DNA of 16,361 nucleotides from positions 1 through 16,361 of the forward strand of contig JASIBJ010000362.1 of assembly GCA_030045215.1 (NCBI GenBank), given 5' to 3'. The translations under genes were made by a program, and so were the position numbers. Each line of letters opens with the position of its first letter. The stretch's first letter is position 1. A model generated the notes under the pieces. It made no database searches, was not told where the DNA came from, and saw only the letters and a program-made list of their open reading frames with translations. This stretch comes from Streptosporangiaceae bacterium. GTDB lineage: Bacteria > Actinomycetota > Actinomycetes > Streptosporangiales > Streptosporangiaceae. This document shows, in pieces, positions 8,001 through 15,009 of the stretch.

Positions 8001-8071
8001 GCGCCGGCGCCCGCTCTCGGTGGTCACAGGGGGATGATCCCCTGGAACCTCCGCGATGCGGGCGCCGGCGC
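8001..8071 (-). promoter_or_regulatory. intra-operon stem-loop between binding protein and permease genes
   Basis: Positions 8001-8014 pair perfectly with 8058-8071 (14 bp, all G-C) across a 43-nt loop. Inside the loop CAGGGG/CCCCTG can form a second small hairpin near 8036-8053. It begins 53 nt after the binding-protein stop codon. There is no U-tract. Such structures usually stabilise the upstream binding-protein mRNA or partly terminate transcription so that the receptor is made in excess. Confidence 0.7.
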
Positions 8072-8123
8072 GCTCACCTGCTCTCTTCTTCCGATCGGTG
8101 ATCTGAGTTGCCGACCGTGATCG

Positions 8124-9878
8124 CTACTTCAGGCCAAGAACGGCGTAGTTGTACATGCCGTAGTACTGGTCCATGTAGACGTTGGTCAGGTTCGGGTTCC
8201 GGTACAGCAGCACCTTCTGATACACGATCGGCAGGATGACAGCCTGGGCCATGACATCCTTATCGATCTCGGCGTAGATCGCATTCGCTGACGCGGTGTT
8301 CGTGTCGCCGGCGGCCGTGTTGAACAGCGCGTTGACCGCCGGGTTGTTGAGCTCCTCGATGTTGGTGTTGCCAGCCGGCGCGATGGCGGCGCCGTCGGTT
8401 ATGTCATAAAGGAAGCCGAACCCGTCCGGCCAGTCGGCAGCCCAGCCGCCGAGCGCGATCCCGATGTGGTGGCTGTGCACGAACGCGGGCACGCCTGCGT
8501 AGTTGCTGTAGTAGTCACCGGTCGGGTAACCCAGCAGGGTTAGCTTGATGCCGACATTAGCCAGGGCTGCCTGCATGGCCTGGGCCGCGGCGACGTCCGT
8601 CGGCCGGTCGGACCGGTAGGCGATAGCCGTGCTGAACCCGTTCGGCATGCCGCACAGCTTCAGCTGCGCCTTGGCGGCCGCGACGTCACCGTTGGGCACG
8701 CTCACGGCGTTGTACAGGTCGAAATCCGAGTAGCCAGGGATGATCGGCGGGATCACCGTGCTGGCAATCTGGCCGCCGACCACCGGGCCGCCATACGCGT
8801 CCTGGAGCGTCGTCTTGTCAGCGGCGTATTCGATGGCCTCCCGGCAGTGGACGTTCGGGATGACCACGTCGTTGATGTAAGCGAACCTGAGGAAGTTGTT
8901 GATCGGGTTGTCGGCGTCCGCCTTGAGCGACGGCTTGCTCAGGATCTCCGCCCGCGCAGCCGTCTGCACGCCGAGGCCCTGCAGGTCCATGTCCGCGTAG
9001 CCGGCGACTTGGTTCTGGTCCACCGTGTTCTGGTTGATGTTGAAGTTGACGATGATCTTGTTGACCAGCTGCTTGGCCTGCGGGTCGGTCTTCGGGTTCC
9101 AGTACGGGTTCTTCACCAGGACGAGCTGCTTGTTGAGCGTGTAGCTCTGGAACTCATACGGCCCGGTCGAGATCGGGTCCAGCTGGAAGTTGGCGCCGCC
9201 GTGCGCGCCGGTGTCCCACGACGGCAGGACCGGGGTGCTCTGCGGGATTGCGACGACGAAGTTGAAGTCGGCGAAGGGGTGCAGCAGGTGGAACTGGATT
9301 GTGGTCGAGTTCGGCGTGGTGACCGATGTGAGCCCCCAGAGGTTCTTCGCCGGATCGACGTACGGTCCCTTGTAGTTCGGGTCGTTCAGCAGCTGCTGAT
9401 AGTAGACGGGGCCGATCGGCAGGATGTTCTTGGCGAACGTGCGCTCGATGCCGTACTTGACGTCCTGCGCGGTGACGGTGACGCCGTTCTGGAACTTCAC
9501 GTCCGGCTGGATGTGGTAGGTCCAGGTCAGACCGTGGTCGCTCACCGTGCCAAGGCCGGTCGCCAGGTCGGGCGTGAGCTGGAGGCCGCAGGCGCCAGGG
9601 CAGGACTTGTAGGTCAACAGCGACATGCTGTAGAGCCGCACGAAGTCCCACATGAAGGCGTAGTAGGTGTTTTGGTAGTCGGTCGAGTCCGGGGTGACGG
9701 CGGAGTCTATGACCAGCGTCTTGTTGGCTGGGGTATTCGACGGATTCACCACCGACGTGATGCCCTCGCCGTAGGCCGTGGTGGTACTCGACGGGGCTGA
9801 GCTGCCCCCGCATGCAGCCAGCGTGAGTGCGGCGGCCGCGCCCAAAGCGCCGAATACCGCGATCTTGGATCTATACAT
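8124..9878 (-). CDS. peptide ABC importer substrate-binding lipoprotein (SBP family 5)
   Basis: Extracytoplasmic receptor that captures peptides for the importer. The 584-residue precursor has a lipoprotein signal: Arg3/Lys5, a hydrophobic core and the lipobox LTLAAC with Cys23 as the lipidated residue, followed by a Ser/Thr-rich tether. The mature part has SBP_bac_5 features: LTWTYHIQPDVKFQNGVTV with TAQDVKYGIER, DPISTGPYEF, CREAIEYAAD, and GGWAADWPDGFGFLYD near the C-terminus. Ligand specificity cannot be read from the sequence. Start ATG at 9878 is preceded by AGGAGG 11 nt upstream. The gene lies between the two permease genes, as in bldK of Streptomyces, and 55 bp after the OppC-type gene. 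Confidence 0.95.
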   Translation of the reverse strand: MYRSKIAVFGALGAAAALTLAACGGSSAPSSTTTAYGEGITSVVNPSNTPANKTLVIDSAVTPDSTDYQNTYYAFMWDFVRLYSMSLLTYKSCPGACGLQLTPDLATGLGTVSDHGLTWTYHIQPDVKFQNGVTVTAQDVKYGIERTFAKNILPIGPVYYQQLLNDPNYKGPYVDPAKNLWGLTSVTTPNSTTIQFHLLHPFADFNFVVAIPQSTPVLPSWDTGAHGGANFQLDPISTGPYEFQSYTLNKQLVLVKNPYWNPKTDPQAKQLVNKIIVNFNINQNTVDQNQVAGYADMDLQGLGVQTAARAEILSKPSLKADADNPINNFLRFAYINDVVIPNVHCREAIEYAADKTTLQDAYGGPVVGGQIASTVIPPIIPGYSDFDLYNAVSVPNGDVAAAKAQLKLCGMPNGFSTAIAYRSDRPTDVAAAQAMQAALANVGIKLTLLGYPTGDYYSNYAGVPAFVHSHHIGIALGGWAADWPDGFGFLYDITDGAAIAPAGNTNIEELNNPAVNALFNTAAGDTNTASANAIYAEIDKDVMAQAVILPIVYQKVLLYRNPNLTNVYMDQYYGMYNYAVLGLK

Positions 9879-9933
9879 CCTGGGAAGCGCCTCCTGTCAT
9901 TCCTGCGTCATCTAGTCGTGTGAACTGCTCGGC

Positions 9934-10935
9934 TCATCGGCTCTTGGGGTCGAGCGCGTCGCGCAGCCCGTCACCGAAGAGGTTGAAGGCCATCACGGTC
10001 AGGAAGATGGCCAGGCCGGGGATGAACATGTACATCGGGTCGATGTAGTAGTAGCCGTTGGTTACCGCGTCGGACAGCATCTCGCCCCAGCTCGGCGTCG
10101 GCGGGATGATGCCCACGCCGAGGTAGGACAGCGCCGCCTCGAAGAGGATGTTGGTGGGTATCAGCAGCGTGGCGTAGACCAGGATCGGCCCCCACAGGTT
10201 CGGCAGCAGCTCCCGGACGAGGATGTACGGGCCGCGTGCACCCAGGCTCCGCGCCGCGTCCACGAACTCGCGCTCGCGCAGGGACAGCACCTGGCCGCGG
10301 ATGATCCGGCCCATGTAGGGCCAGCTGAAGAAGCCGATGATGAAGATCAGCAGGCCGATGCGCAGCCCGTTGCCGGAAACGGCGACGCCGAGGAAATCTG
10401 CCGTGGTCGGCAGCACGCCCACAAGGGCGATCGCGAATACCAGCAGCGGGAAGGCCAGGAACACGTCCATCGTGCGGGCGATCAGCGTGTCGACCCAGCC
10501 GCCGAAGTAGCCAGCGATGATCCCGAAGAACACGCCGATGACGACCGCAAGCGCAGTAGCCAGTGAGGCGATCAGCAGCGAGTACCGCGCGCCGTTGACG
10601 ATCCGGCTAAGCACGTCCCGCCCGGTATCCGGCTCGACTCCGAACGGATGGGCCAGGCTGATGCCGCCGAAGCGGCCATTGGGACTGAGCAGGGTCGGGT
10701 TGAGCAAGTTCGGGTGGTAGACGTCGGGATTCTGCACCAGGAACGGCCCGACGATCGCGACCAGGACGAGGAAGATGACGAGGATGGCGCTTCCCATCGC
10801 CACCTTGTCCCGCTTGAGCCGCATCCAAGCGATCTGGCCGAGCGAACGGCCCTCGATCCTCCGGCCGCTGCCACCCTGGGCGGCTGCGGGCGCCGCCTCG
10901 GCCTGGGCAGCCGAGACATCGAGCGGTGCTGCCAT
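9934..10935 (-). CDS. peptide ABC importer permease, OppC/DppC type
   Basis: Second membrane subunit of the importer and first gene of the operon. From the ATG at 10935 it has 333 residues: a hydrophilic N-terminus (1-35), first membrane helix ~45-67, the OppC_N region, an external loop containing HPFGVEPDTGRDVLSRI (96-112), and further helices. The coupling loop at ~223-246 reads EFVDAARSLGARGPYILVRE. The end is LFGDGLRDALDPKSR. A GTG 54 bp upstream is in frame, but the added residues are Gly-rich and match nothing I know, so I used the ATG; its ribosome site (GGGAAGTGAG) is weak. The OppC-type gene coming first, ahead of the binding protein, differs from the usual A-B-C-D-F order. Confidence 0.93.
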   Translation of the reverse strand: MAAPLDVSAAQAEAAPAAAQGGSGRRIEGRSLGQIAWMRLKRDKVAMGSAILVIFLVLVAIVGPFLVQNPDVYHPNLLNPTLLSPNGRFGGISLAHPFGVEPDTGRDVLSRIVNGARYSLLIASLATALAVVIGVFFGIIAGYFGGWVDTLIARTMDVFLAFPLLVFAIALVGVLPTTADFLGVAVSGNGLRIGLLIFIIGFFSWPYMGRIIRGQVLSLREREFVDAARSLGARGPYILVRELLPNLWGPILVYATLLIPTNILFEAALSYLGVGIIPPTPSWGEMLSDAVTNGYYYIDPMYMFIPGLAIFLTVMAFNLFGDGLRDALDPKSR

Positions 10936-11223
10936 CAGCTGCTCACTTCCCGATCCGCCATCGCGGCCAAGCCCCTTTCCCGCCAGCACCGGCTTCTCGC
11001 CAGCGCTGGCCGGCCGAGCAAAGGGCTCGCCAGTGCGCCGACTCTGGTCCCGCCGTTACAGGACGGAGCTGAAGCGCGGCTGAAAGCCCGGCTACTTCTT
11101 GTTGGAGAATCCCAAGTTTCTGGTATCTAGCCAAGCCCAGCCAAACGTCGTGGCTCGATTGTGACCGAATGAAGATTCTTCCGCGACAGGCAGGGGCACG
11201 CGCTGCCGCTAAAGTGATTTCGA
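10936..11223. other. 288-bp intergenic region upstream of the importer operon
   Basis: The importer promoter should be here, but I find no convincing -10/-35 pair on the minus strand. Visible elements are a perfect 12-bp palindrome GCCAGCGCTGGC (10999-11010), three CGCCAG boxes (10981, 10998, 11028), a small hairpin CGAGC/GCTCG (11015-11029), and a longer foldable stretch around 11070-11100 containing GGCT-GAA-AGCC. These could be operator or leader structures. None is a known motif to me. Confidence 0.4.
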
Positions 11224-11229
11224 TCACTT
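11212..11229 (-). promoter_or_regulatory. perfect inverted repeat overlapping the membrane-protein stop codon
   Basis: AAGTGAT and ATCACTT form a perfect 7-bp inverted repeat around TTCG. On the minus strand the TGA stop codon of the small membrane protein lies in the first arm, and the second arm is followed by a short T-run (TTTA). It could be a weak terminator or, since it is AT-rich in a GC-rich genome, an operator for a dimeric repressor. Confidence 0.5.
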
Positions 11230-11715
11230 AATCCCATGACGTCGGAGAATGTCCTCGACATCACTCATGTCGTCCTTGGGCGGTGATCCCGGTGGCGCGC
11301 CGGGTTGAGACCTGGTCGCGGGCGGGGAGGTTGCCGGGTGGCCGGCATCGGGTTGCCGGAGCCGGCGCGCTTCCTTTTCCTTGCGCCGCTTGTCGCGCCG
11401 GCGGCCGCTCTGCAGCAGCGGTATCCCTCCTGTTATCAGGAACAGCAGCGCCGCGATGAAGAACAAGATCACGCCAAGCCAGGCCTTCGGGGAGAAGACG
11501 AAGCTGCCCGCGAAGGTCACGATGGCCGACCCCAGGCGGCCGACCAGGCGGATAGCGCCGGTCAGGTAGATGACGATGGGCAGCAGCGACCAGGCGACAC
11601 CGCGCATGCCGCTGCGCCAGCCCTTAGCCCGCCACGCCCAAGCGCTCAGGATTAGCCCGATAATCGTGACGATCAGGCACGTAGTGCCAGTCGCGATGCT
11701 GAGCCAGGTGCCCAT
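11224..11715 (-). CDS. small membrane protein of unknown function with conserved-looking C-terminal helix
   Basis: The 163-residue protein has three likely membrane helices (~5-27, ~42-62, ~78-102). A strongly basic stretch follows (RRRDKRRKEKEARRLR), then a Pro/Ser/Ala-rich linker, and the protein ends in an acidic helix DDMSDVEDILRRHGIK. Similar short DxxEDILRRHGI endings occur on other actinobacterial membrane proteins in my memory, sometimes mislabelled cellulose synthase. No catalytic motif is visible. Start ATG at 11715 has a strong site GGGGGAGG about 7 nt upstream. The HAD gene lies 81 bp upstream in the same direction. A membrane protein of similar size (Rv2120c) lies in the equivalent region in M. 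tuberculosis, but I cannot establish orthology. Confidence 0.75.
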   Translation of the reverse strand: MGTWLSIATGTTCLIVTIIGLILSAWAWRAKGWRSGMRGVAWSLLPIVIYLTGAIRLVGRLGSAIVTFAGSFVFSPKAWLGVILFFIAALLFLITGGIPLLQSGRRRDKRRKEKEARRLRQPDAGHPATSPPATRSQPGAPPGSPPKDDMSDVEDILRRHGIK

Positions 11716-11796
11716 GCTCGCCCTCCCCCGGTTCGGCCGCCACCGATGAGGACGGCCAGGCGCGTAACCTCATAGTCGCACATCGCCGGCCTCTGA

Positions 11797-12552
11797 TCAC
11801 GGTGTGGCCGAGGTGCCGTCAGGAGCGGGCCTTGTCAGCCCGGCGATGTGCCCGAGGCCGGGCCGAAGCCGGGCGAACTCTGCTCGCAGCCGCTGGAGGC
11901 TCAGCTCAAGCAGCGAGGACACGACCAGCCTGCCGGGCGCGGCGGGGATGGGCACGATTCCCGGTACGGCGACCACGAGGCAGCCGGCCGCCTCAGCAGC
12001 GGCCACGCCGTTCGGCGAGTCCTCGACGACCACGCACCGCCGCGGGTCGACCGCCAGCTTGGCCGCGGCGAGCAGGTAGCCCTCGGGATCTGGCTTGCAG
12101 GCGGACACATCTCCCGCGCACACGGTCACCGGGAAACTGGCCGGCAAGGCACGGAGCACCGCGTCCATGATCTCGCGCTCCGAGGACGTCACGAGCGCAT
12201 GCGGCAGGCCGGCTGCCGCGACCTGCGCGAGCAGCTCCCTGGCACCGGGCATGGCGGGCAATGGCCGGTCACGCAGCAGCCCGGCCATGGCTTCGAGCAG
12301 CCAGCGCTCGACTTGCTCTGCGGTGGCAGGCCGCGTTGCCTTGCCGAGGAGGTACGCGACCGTAACCGCCATCGATCCGCCCACGAGCGCGTGCTGGTCA
12401 TTCTCGGCCCACGGGCCGGCCAGGCGGGCCATGACGGCGGTTTCCGCCGCGAACCAGAGCGGCTCGGAGTCCACCAGGATGCCGTCCATGTCGAACAGCA
12501 CAGCCTGGAGCCCGCTGTCGGGCTGGACCTGAGCAGGGCTGGCCGCTGTCAC
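11797..12552 (-). CDS. HAD-superfamily phosphatase, subfamily IA (beta-phosphoglucomutase-like)
   Basis: Phosphoryl-transfer enzyme of the haloacid dehalogenase fold, probably a small-molecule phosphatase. The 251-residue protein has motif I LFDMDGILVDSE (19-30, nucleophile Asp21, acid Asp23), a helical cap (~35-95), motif II VTSSE (121-125), motif III Lys153 (CKPDPEGY) and motif IV VVVEDSPNG (174-182). The DSPNG form is typical of the PGM-like subgroup. Substrate unknown. Start GTG at 12552 has no ribosome site; CATACT lies 6 nt upstream, which would give a leaderless mRNA. It is divergent from the PAC2 gene. HAD and PAC2 genes are often neighbours in actinobacteria, as I recall, but a functional link is not shown. 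Confidence 0.9.
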   Translation of the reverse strand: MTAASPAQVQPDSGLQAVLFDMDGILVDSEPLWFAAETAVMARLAGPWAENDQHALVGGSMAVTVAYLLGKATRPATAEQVERWLLEAMAGLLRDRPLPAMPGARELLAQVAAAGLPHALVTSSEREIMDAVLRALPASFPVTVCAGDVSACKPDPEGYLLAAAKLAVDPRRCVVVEDSPNGVAAAEAAGCLVVAVPGIVPIPAAPGRLVVSSLLELSLQRLRAEFARLRPGLGHIAGLTRPAPDGTSATP

Positions 12553-12564
12553 CTGTGCAGTATG
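12553..12564 (-). promoter_or_regulatory. possible -10 element for leaderless HAD transcript
   Basis: On the minus strand CATACT (12559-12564) is followed by 6 nt and the GTG start codon. It matches the -10 consensus apart from the first base. No -35 or Shine-Dalgarno sequence is visible. Confidence 0.35.
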
Positions 12565-12656
12565 TCGCCTGGCCTCGGTGCGCGCAGCCGTGGATCCGCC
12601 GACGGCGGGTTGCTGGCCTGAACCGTCCAGTCTGGCCTCGCTGCACGTAGGCTGGG

Positions 12657-13559
12657 GTGTATCCGCCGGCTAACGGCGGGCGGCCAGGGAGGTGGCTGAC
12701 AATAGAGCTGCAGTCCGTAGGCAAGCTGAACTCGCCGGCGCTCATCGCGGCTTTCGAGGGATGGAATGACGCCGGCGAGGCTGCCAGCGGCGCCATCGGC
12801 CATCTCATCGAGTCATGGAACGCCAGCCCGGCAGGCGAGATCGACCCGGAGGACTATTACGACTTCCAGGTGACCAGGCCGGTCATGGAGGTCAGCGACG
12901 GCAAGACCGATCGGTTGGTCTGGCCCACGACCCGGATTGCCGTGGCCAGCCCGCCGGCGATCGGCCGTGATTTGCTGCTCGTCCAGGGCATCGAGCCGAA
13001 CATGCGCTGGCGCGGCTTCACCGCCGAGCTGGTTGAGGCGTTCGAGAAGCTGGACGTGGAGCTGGTCATCCTCCTCGGCGCGCTGCTTGCCGATTCGCCG
13101 CACACCAGGCCGGTGCCGGTCTCGGCTGCGGCATCCGACGTCGCGCTGGCCGCGCAGCTGCACGTGGAACCAGTCGACTACAAGGGCCCGACGGGAATCG
13201 TGGGGGTACTGCAGCAGGCGTGCGCGAGCGCCGGCCTATCCGCTGTCTCGCTGTGGGCCGCCGTGCCTCATTACGTGGCACAGCCGCCGAGCCCCAAGGC
13301 GACACTCGCGCTCTTGCGCCACGTAGAGGACATCCTCGACATCTCCCTGCCGCTTGCTGACCTGCCTGCCGAGGCCAGGGCCTGGGAGCGCGGCGTGGAT
13401 GAGCTGGCCGAGCAGGACGCCGAGGTCGCCGAATATGTCCGCACCCTCGAGGAGGCTAAGGACGCCACGGACCTTCCCGAGGCCAGCGGCGACGCGATAG
13501 CCAGGGAATTCGAGCGCTACCTGCGCCGGCGCGGGGACCGGGGCGAGCACGGCCGCTGA
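12657..13559 (+). CDS. PAC2-family protein
   Basis: Member of the PAC2 (proteasome assembly chaperone 2) fold family. Eukaryotic members help assemble the 20S core; bacterial members such as Rv2125 have solved or predicted folds but no agreed function. Recognisable segments: AFEGWNDAGEAASGAIGHL, DPEDYYDFQVTRP, GIEPNMRW, LLGALLADSPHTRPVPVSA, GPTGIVGVL, SLWAAVPHYVAQPPSPKATL. An acidic helical end carries AWERGVDELAEQDAEVAEYV and an arginine-rich tail. The start is uncertain. GTG at 12657 gives 300 residues with ~14 extra at the N-terminus. The only good ribosome site (GGGAGG, 12687-12692) instead precedes CTG (12696) and ATA (12702), near where homologues begin (MIELE-like). It converges with the SCO1664-family gene. 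Confidence 0.9.
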   Translation: MYPPANGGRPGRWLTIELQSVGKLNSPALIAAFEGWNDAGEAASGAIGHLIESWNASPAGEIDPEDYYDFQVTRPVMEVSDGKTDRLVWPTTRIAVASPPAIGRDLLLVQGIEPNMRWRGFTAELVEAFEKLDVELVILLGALLADSPHTRPVPVSAAASDVALAAQLHVEPVDYKGPTGIVGVLQQACASAGLSAVSLWAAVPHYVAQPPSPKATLALLRHVEDILDISLPLADLPAEARAWERGVDELAEQDAEVAEYVRTLEEAKDATDLPEASGDAIAREFERYLRRRGDRGEHGR

Positions 13560-13574
13560 GCCCCGCCGGCCCGG

Positions 13575-14378
13575 CTAGATCGGCGGCCAGGGAACCGCCG
13601 GCCAGTCCGTCGGCGGGAACGGGTACACCTTGTGCTCGAGCAGCAGGTTAATGCGCTTTCTGGTGGCCTCGACCTCGTCCCGCGTGAGCCAGCTGGCGAG
13701 CTCGGCGGCCAGCTCGCCGCCCGCCATCGATTCCCGCACGCAGCGCAGTCCTGCCAGCGCCTCGCCGGGCAGCCGCTTGCCGCTCCACTGCCAGAGCACC
13801 GTCCTGAGCTTGTACTCGGCGGCGAAGCAGACGCCATGGTCGCAGCCATACAGATGGCCGTCGGGGGCCGGCAGCAGATGGCCGATCTTGCGGTCGGCGT
13901 TGTTGACCACCGCGTCGAAGATGGCCATCCGGCGCAGCCCGGTGTGGTTACCGCTCCGCGCCAGCGCGACCAGGTCCACGGTCGTGTCGGCGTCGATCCA
14001 GAGCTGGCACATGCCCGGGCCGAACGGCCCGTCCCGGTAGACCGTGGGCGGCACCACGTTCCAGCCGGCGGCCCTGGACACCGCGTAGGCCGCGATCTCG
14101 CGCCCGGCCAGCGTGCCCTCGGGAAAGTCCCACAGGGGACGTTCGCCCGCGACCGGCTTGTACACGCAGGCGGCCTTGAGGCCGTTCCCGCTGATGTCGC
14201 AGTACATGGTCGCGTTCGAGGCGTCGACAAGCCGGCCCCGGATAGCCAGCTCGCCGTTCGCGAGCAGGTCGAGCGCCGCGGCCTCGGGCAGCCGGTACGC
14301 ATCCTGTCCGCCCTCAGGGGCGGATGGGTCGGTCCACTCGGCCCGCTCCGCCTGCCCGCCAGCTGCCGGATCAGCCAC
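13575..14378 (-). CDS. SCO1664-family (TIGR03843) protein with PI3/4-kinase-like catalytic signature
   Basis: Conserved actinobacterial family without an assigned function. The 267-residue protein has a kinase-like order of motifs. CVYKP (Lys74) could bind ATP phosphates, and GREIAAY (Glu94) could pair with it. CQLWI (124-128) would be the hinge. NNADRKIGHLL (159-169) resembles the catalytic NxDRxxxN loop of type II PI4-kinases, with His167 in place of Asn. GCDHGVCF (178-185) resembles their DNGLAF metal site (Asp180). I infer a phosphotransferase related to PI4K/HipA folds; this is not proven. GTG at 14378 overlaps the DUF3090 stop by 8 nt and has no ribosome site, so translation is probably coupled. 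It is the last gene of a three-gene unit. Confidence 0.9.
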   Translation of the reverse strand: MADPAAGGQAERAEWTDPSAPEGGQDAYRLPEAAALDLLANGELAIRGRLVDASNATMYCDISGNGLKAACVYKPVAGERPLWDFPEGTLAGREIAAYAVSRAAGWNVVPPTVYRDGPFGPGMCQLWIDADTTVDLVALARSGNHTGLRRMAIFDAVVNNADRKIGHLLPAPDGHLYGCDHGVCFAAEYKLRTVLWQWSGKRLPGEALAGLRCVRESMAGGELAAELASWLTRDEVEATRKRINLLLEHKVYPFPPTDWPAVPWPPI

Positions 14379-14931
14379 GCGGAACCCGGTGCCCGTTCTG
14401 ACGCGGGCAGATGTGCCCGACGGGATCGAGCGGCAGCCCGCACAGCGGGCACGGCGGCCTCCCCTGGCTGACCACCTGCAAGGCTCGGCGGGAGAAGGCG
14501 CGCGCCTGCCCCGCGGTGATCCGGACCCGCAGCACCGCGGGCCCGTCCTCTGGCACGTCTTCGATCAGCGGCTCGACCGGGTCATCGGATTCCTCCTGGG
14601 CTTCGATGATCACCCGCTCGCCGTCGTGATCCCATGCGAGAGCGATCGCGCCAACCCGGAAGTCCTCGGTCAGCGGAAGGTCGAGCGGCCCGTCGTCGGC
14701 CAGTGCAGCGGGCGCCACGGCCGGCCCTCCTGAGCTGCCCGCCGACCGCCGGAGCACCTCGTCGAGCAGTTCGTCAAGGCGCTCGGCAAGCTGGCTCACC
14801 TGGCCCTTCTCCAGGGCGACGCTCGTGGTCCGGCCGCCGCCGGAGGCCTGCAGGTAGAACGTGCGCTCGCCGGGCTGCCCGACGGTGCCAGCCACAAACC
14901 GCTCGGGCGGGTCATACGAGTACACCGGCAT
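14371..14931 (-). CDS. DUF3090 protein with C-terminal zinc ribbon
   Basis: Conserved actinobacterial family of unknown function. The 186-residue protein opens with VYSYDPPERFVAGTVGQPGE, followed by a beta-rich region (TFYLQASGGGRTTSVALEKG) and a helix with QLAERLDELLDEVLRR. A variable Ala/Gly linker comes next, then an acidic region (ALAWDHDGERVIIEAQEE). The C-terminus is a putative zinc ribbon: Cys161, Cys164, His173, Cys175, with His181 close by. ARAFSRRALQVVSQGRPPC just before it is typical of the family. Start ATG at 14931 has GGAGG about 9 nt upstream. It overlaps the kinase-like gene downstream and follows the histidine phosphatase gene by 78 bp. The ribbon suggests binding to a protein or nucleic acid partner. 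Confidence 0.92.
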   Translation of the reverse strand: MPVYSYDPPERFVAGTVGQPGERTFYLQASGGGRTTSVALEKGQVSQLAERLDELLDEVLRRSAGSSGGPAVAPAALADDGPLDLPLTEDFRVGAIALAWDHDGERVIIEAQEESDDPVEPLIEDVPEDGPAVLRVRITAGQARAFSRRALQVVSQGRPPCPLCGLPLDPVGHICPRQNGHRVPRG

Positions 14932-14961
14932 GCCTCTATCCTCCCGCGCCGCTACCAGTTA

Positions 14962-14981
14962 CGCGCCAGGCTACTGGCGCG
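14962..14981 (-). terminator. hairpin between phosphatase and DUF3090 genes
   Basis: CGCGCCAG and CTGGCGCG form a perfect 8-bp stem around a 4-nt loop, starting 28 nt after the phosphatase stop codon. No U-tract follows. It could be a partial terminator or processing site, separating expression of the phosphatase from the coupled DUF3090/SCO1664 pair. Confidence 0.45.
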
Positions 14982-15009
14982 AGCCGCCAGGCGGGGCCTA
15001 CGGCAACCG

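Noticed and set aside
8847..9800. Long open frame (317 codons) on the plus strand opposite the binding-protein gene
   Set aside because: It mirrors the codon pattern of a well-supported lipoprotein gene in GC-rich DNA; the translation is Val/Arg/Asp-rich without domains.
10999..11010. GCCAGCGCTGGC palindrome as a defined operator for the importer operon
   Set aside because: Perfect but short and GC-only; no second copy and no identified promoter beside it. Listed only as part of the intergenic description.
13563..13586. CCGCCG/CGGCGG stem in the gap between convergent PAC2 and SCO1664 genes, as a bidirectional terminator
   Set aside because: A 6-bp stem with a 12-nt loop made only of C and G is expected by chance here, and one arm lies within coding sequence.
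13632..14471. Long open frames on both strands alternative to the SCO1664-family gene, including a 311-codon frame at 13517-14452 (-)
   Set aside because: Arg/Pro/Ser-rich translations typical of out-of-frame GC-rich DNA; the chosen frame matches a known family and has the coupled start.
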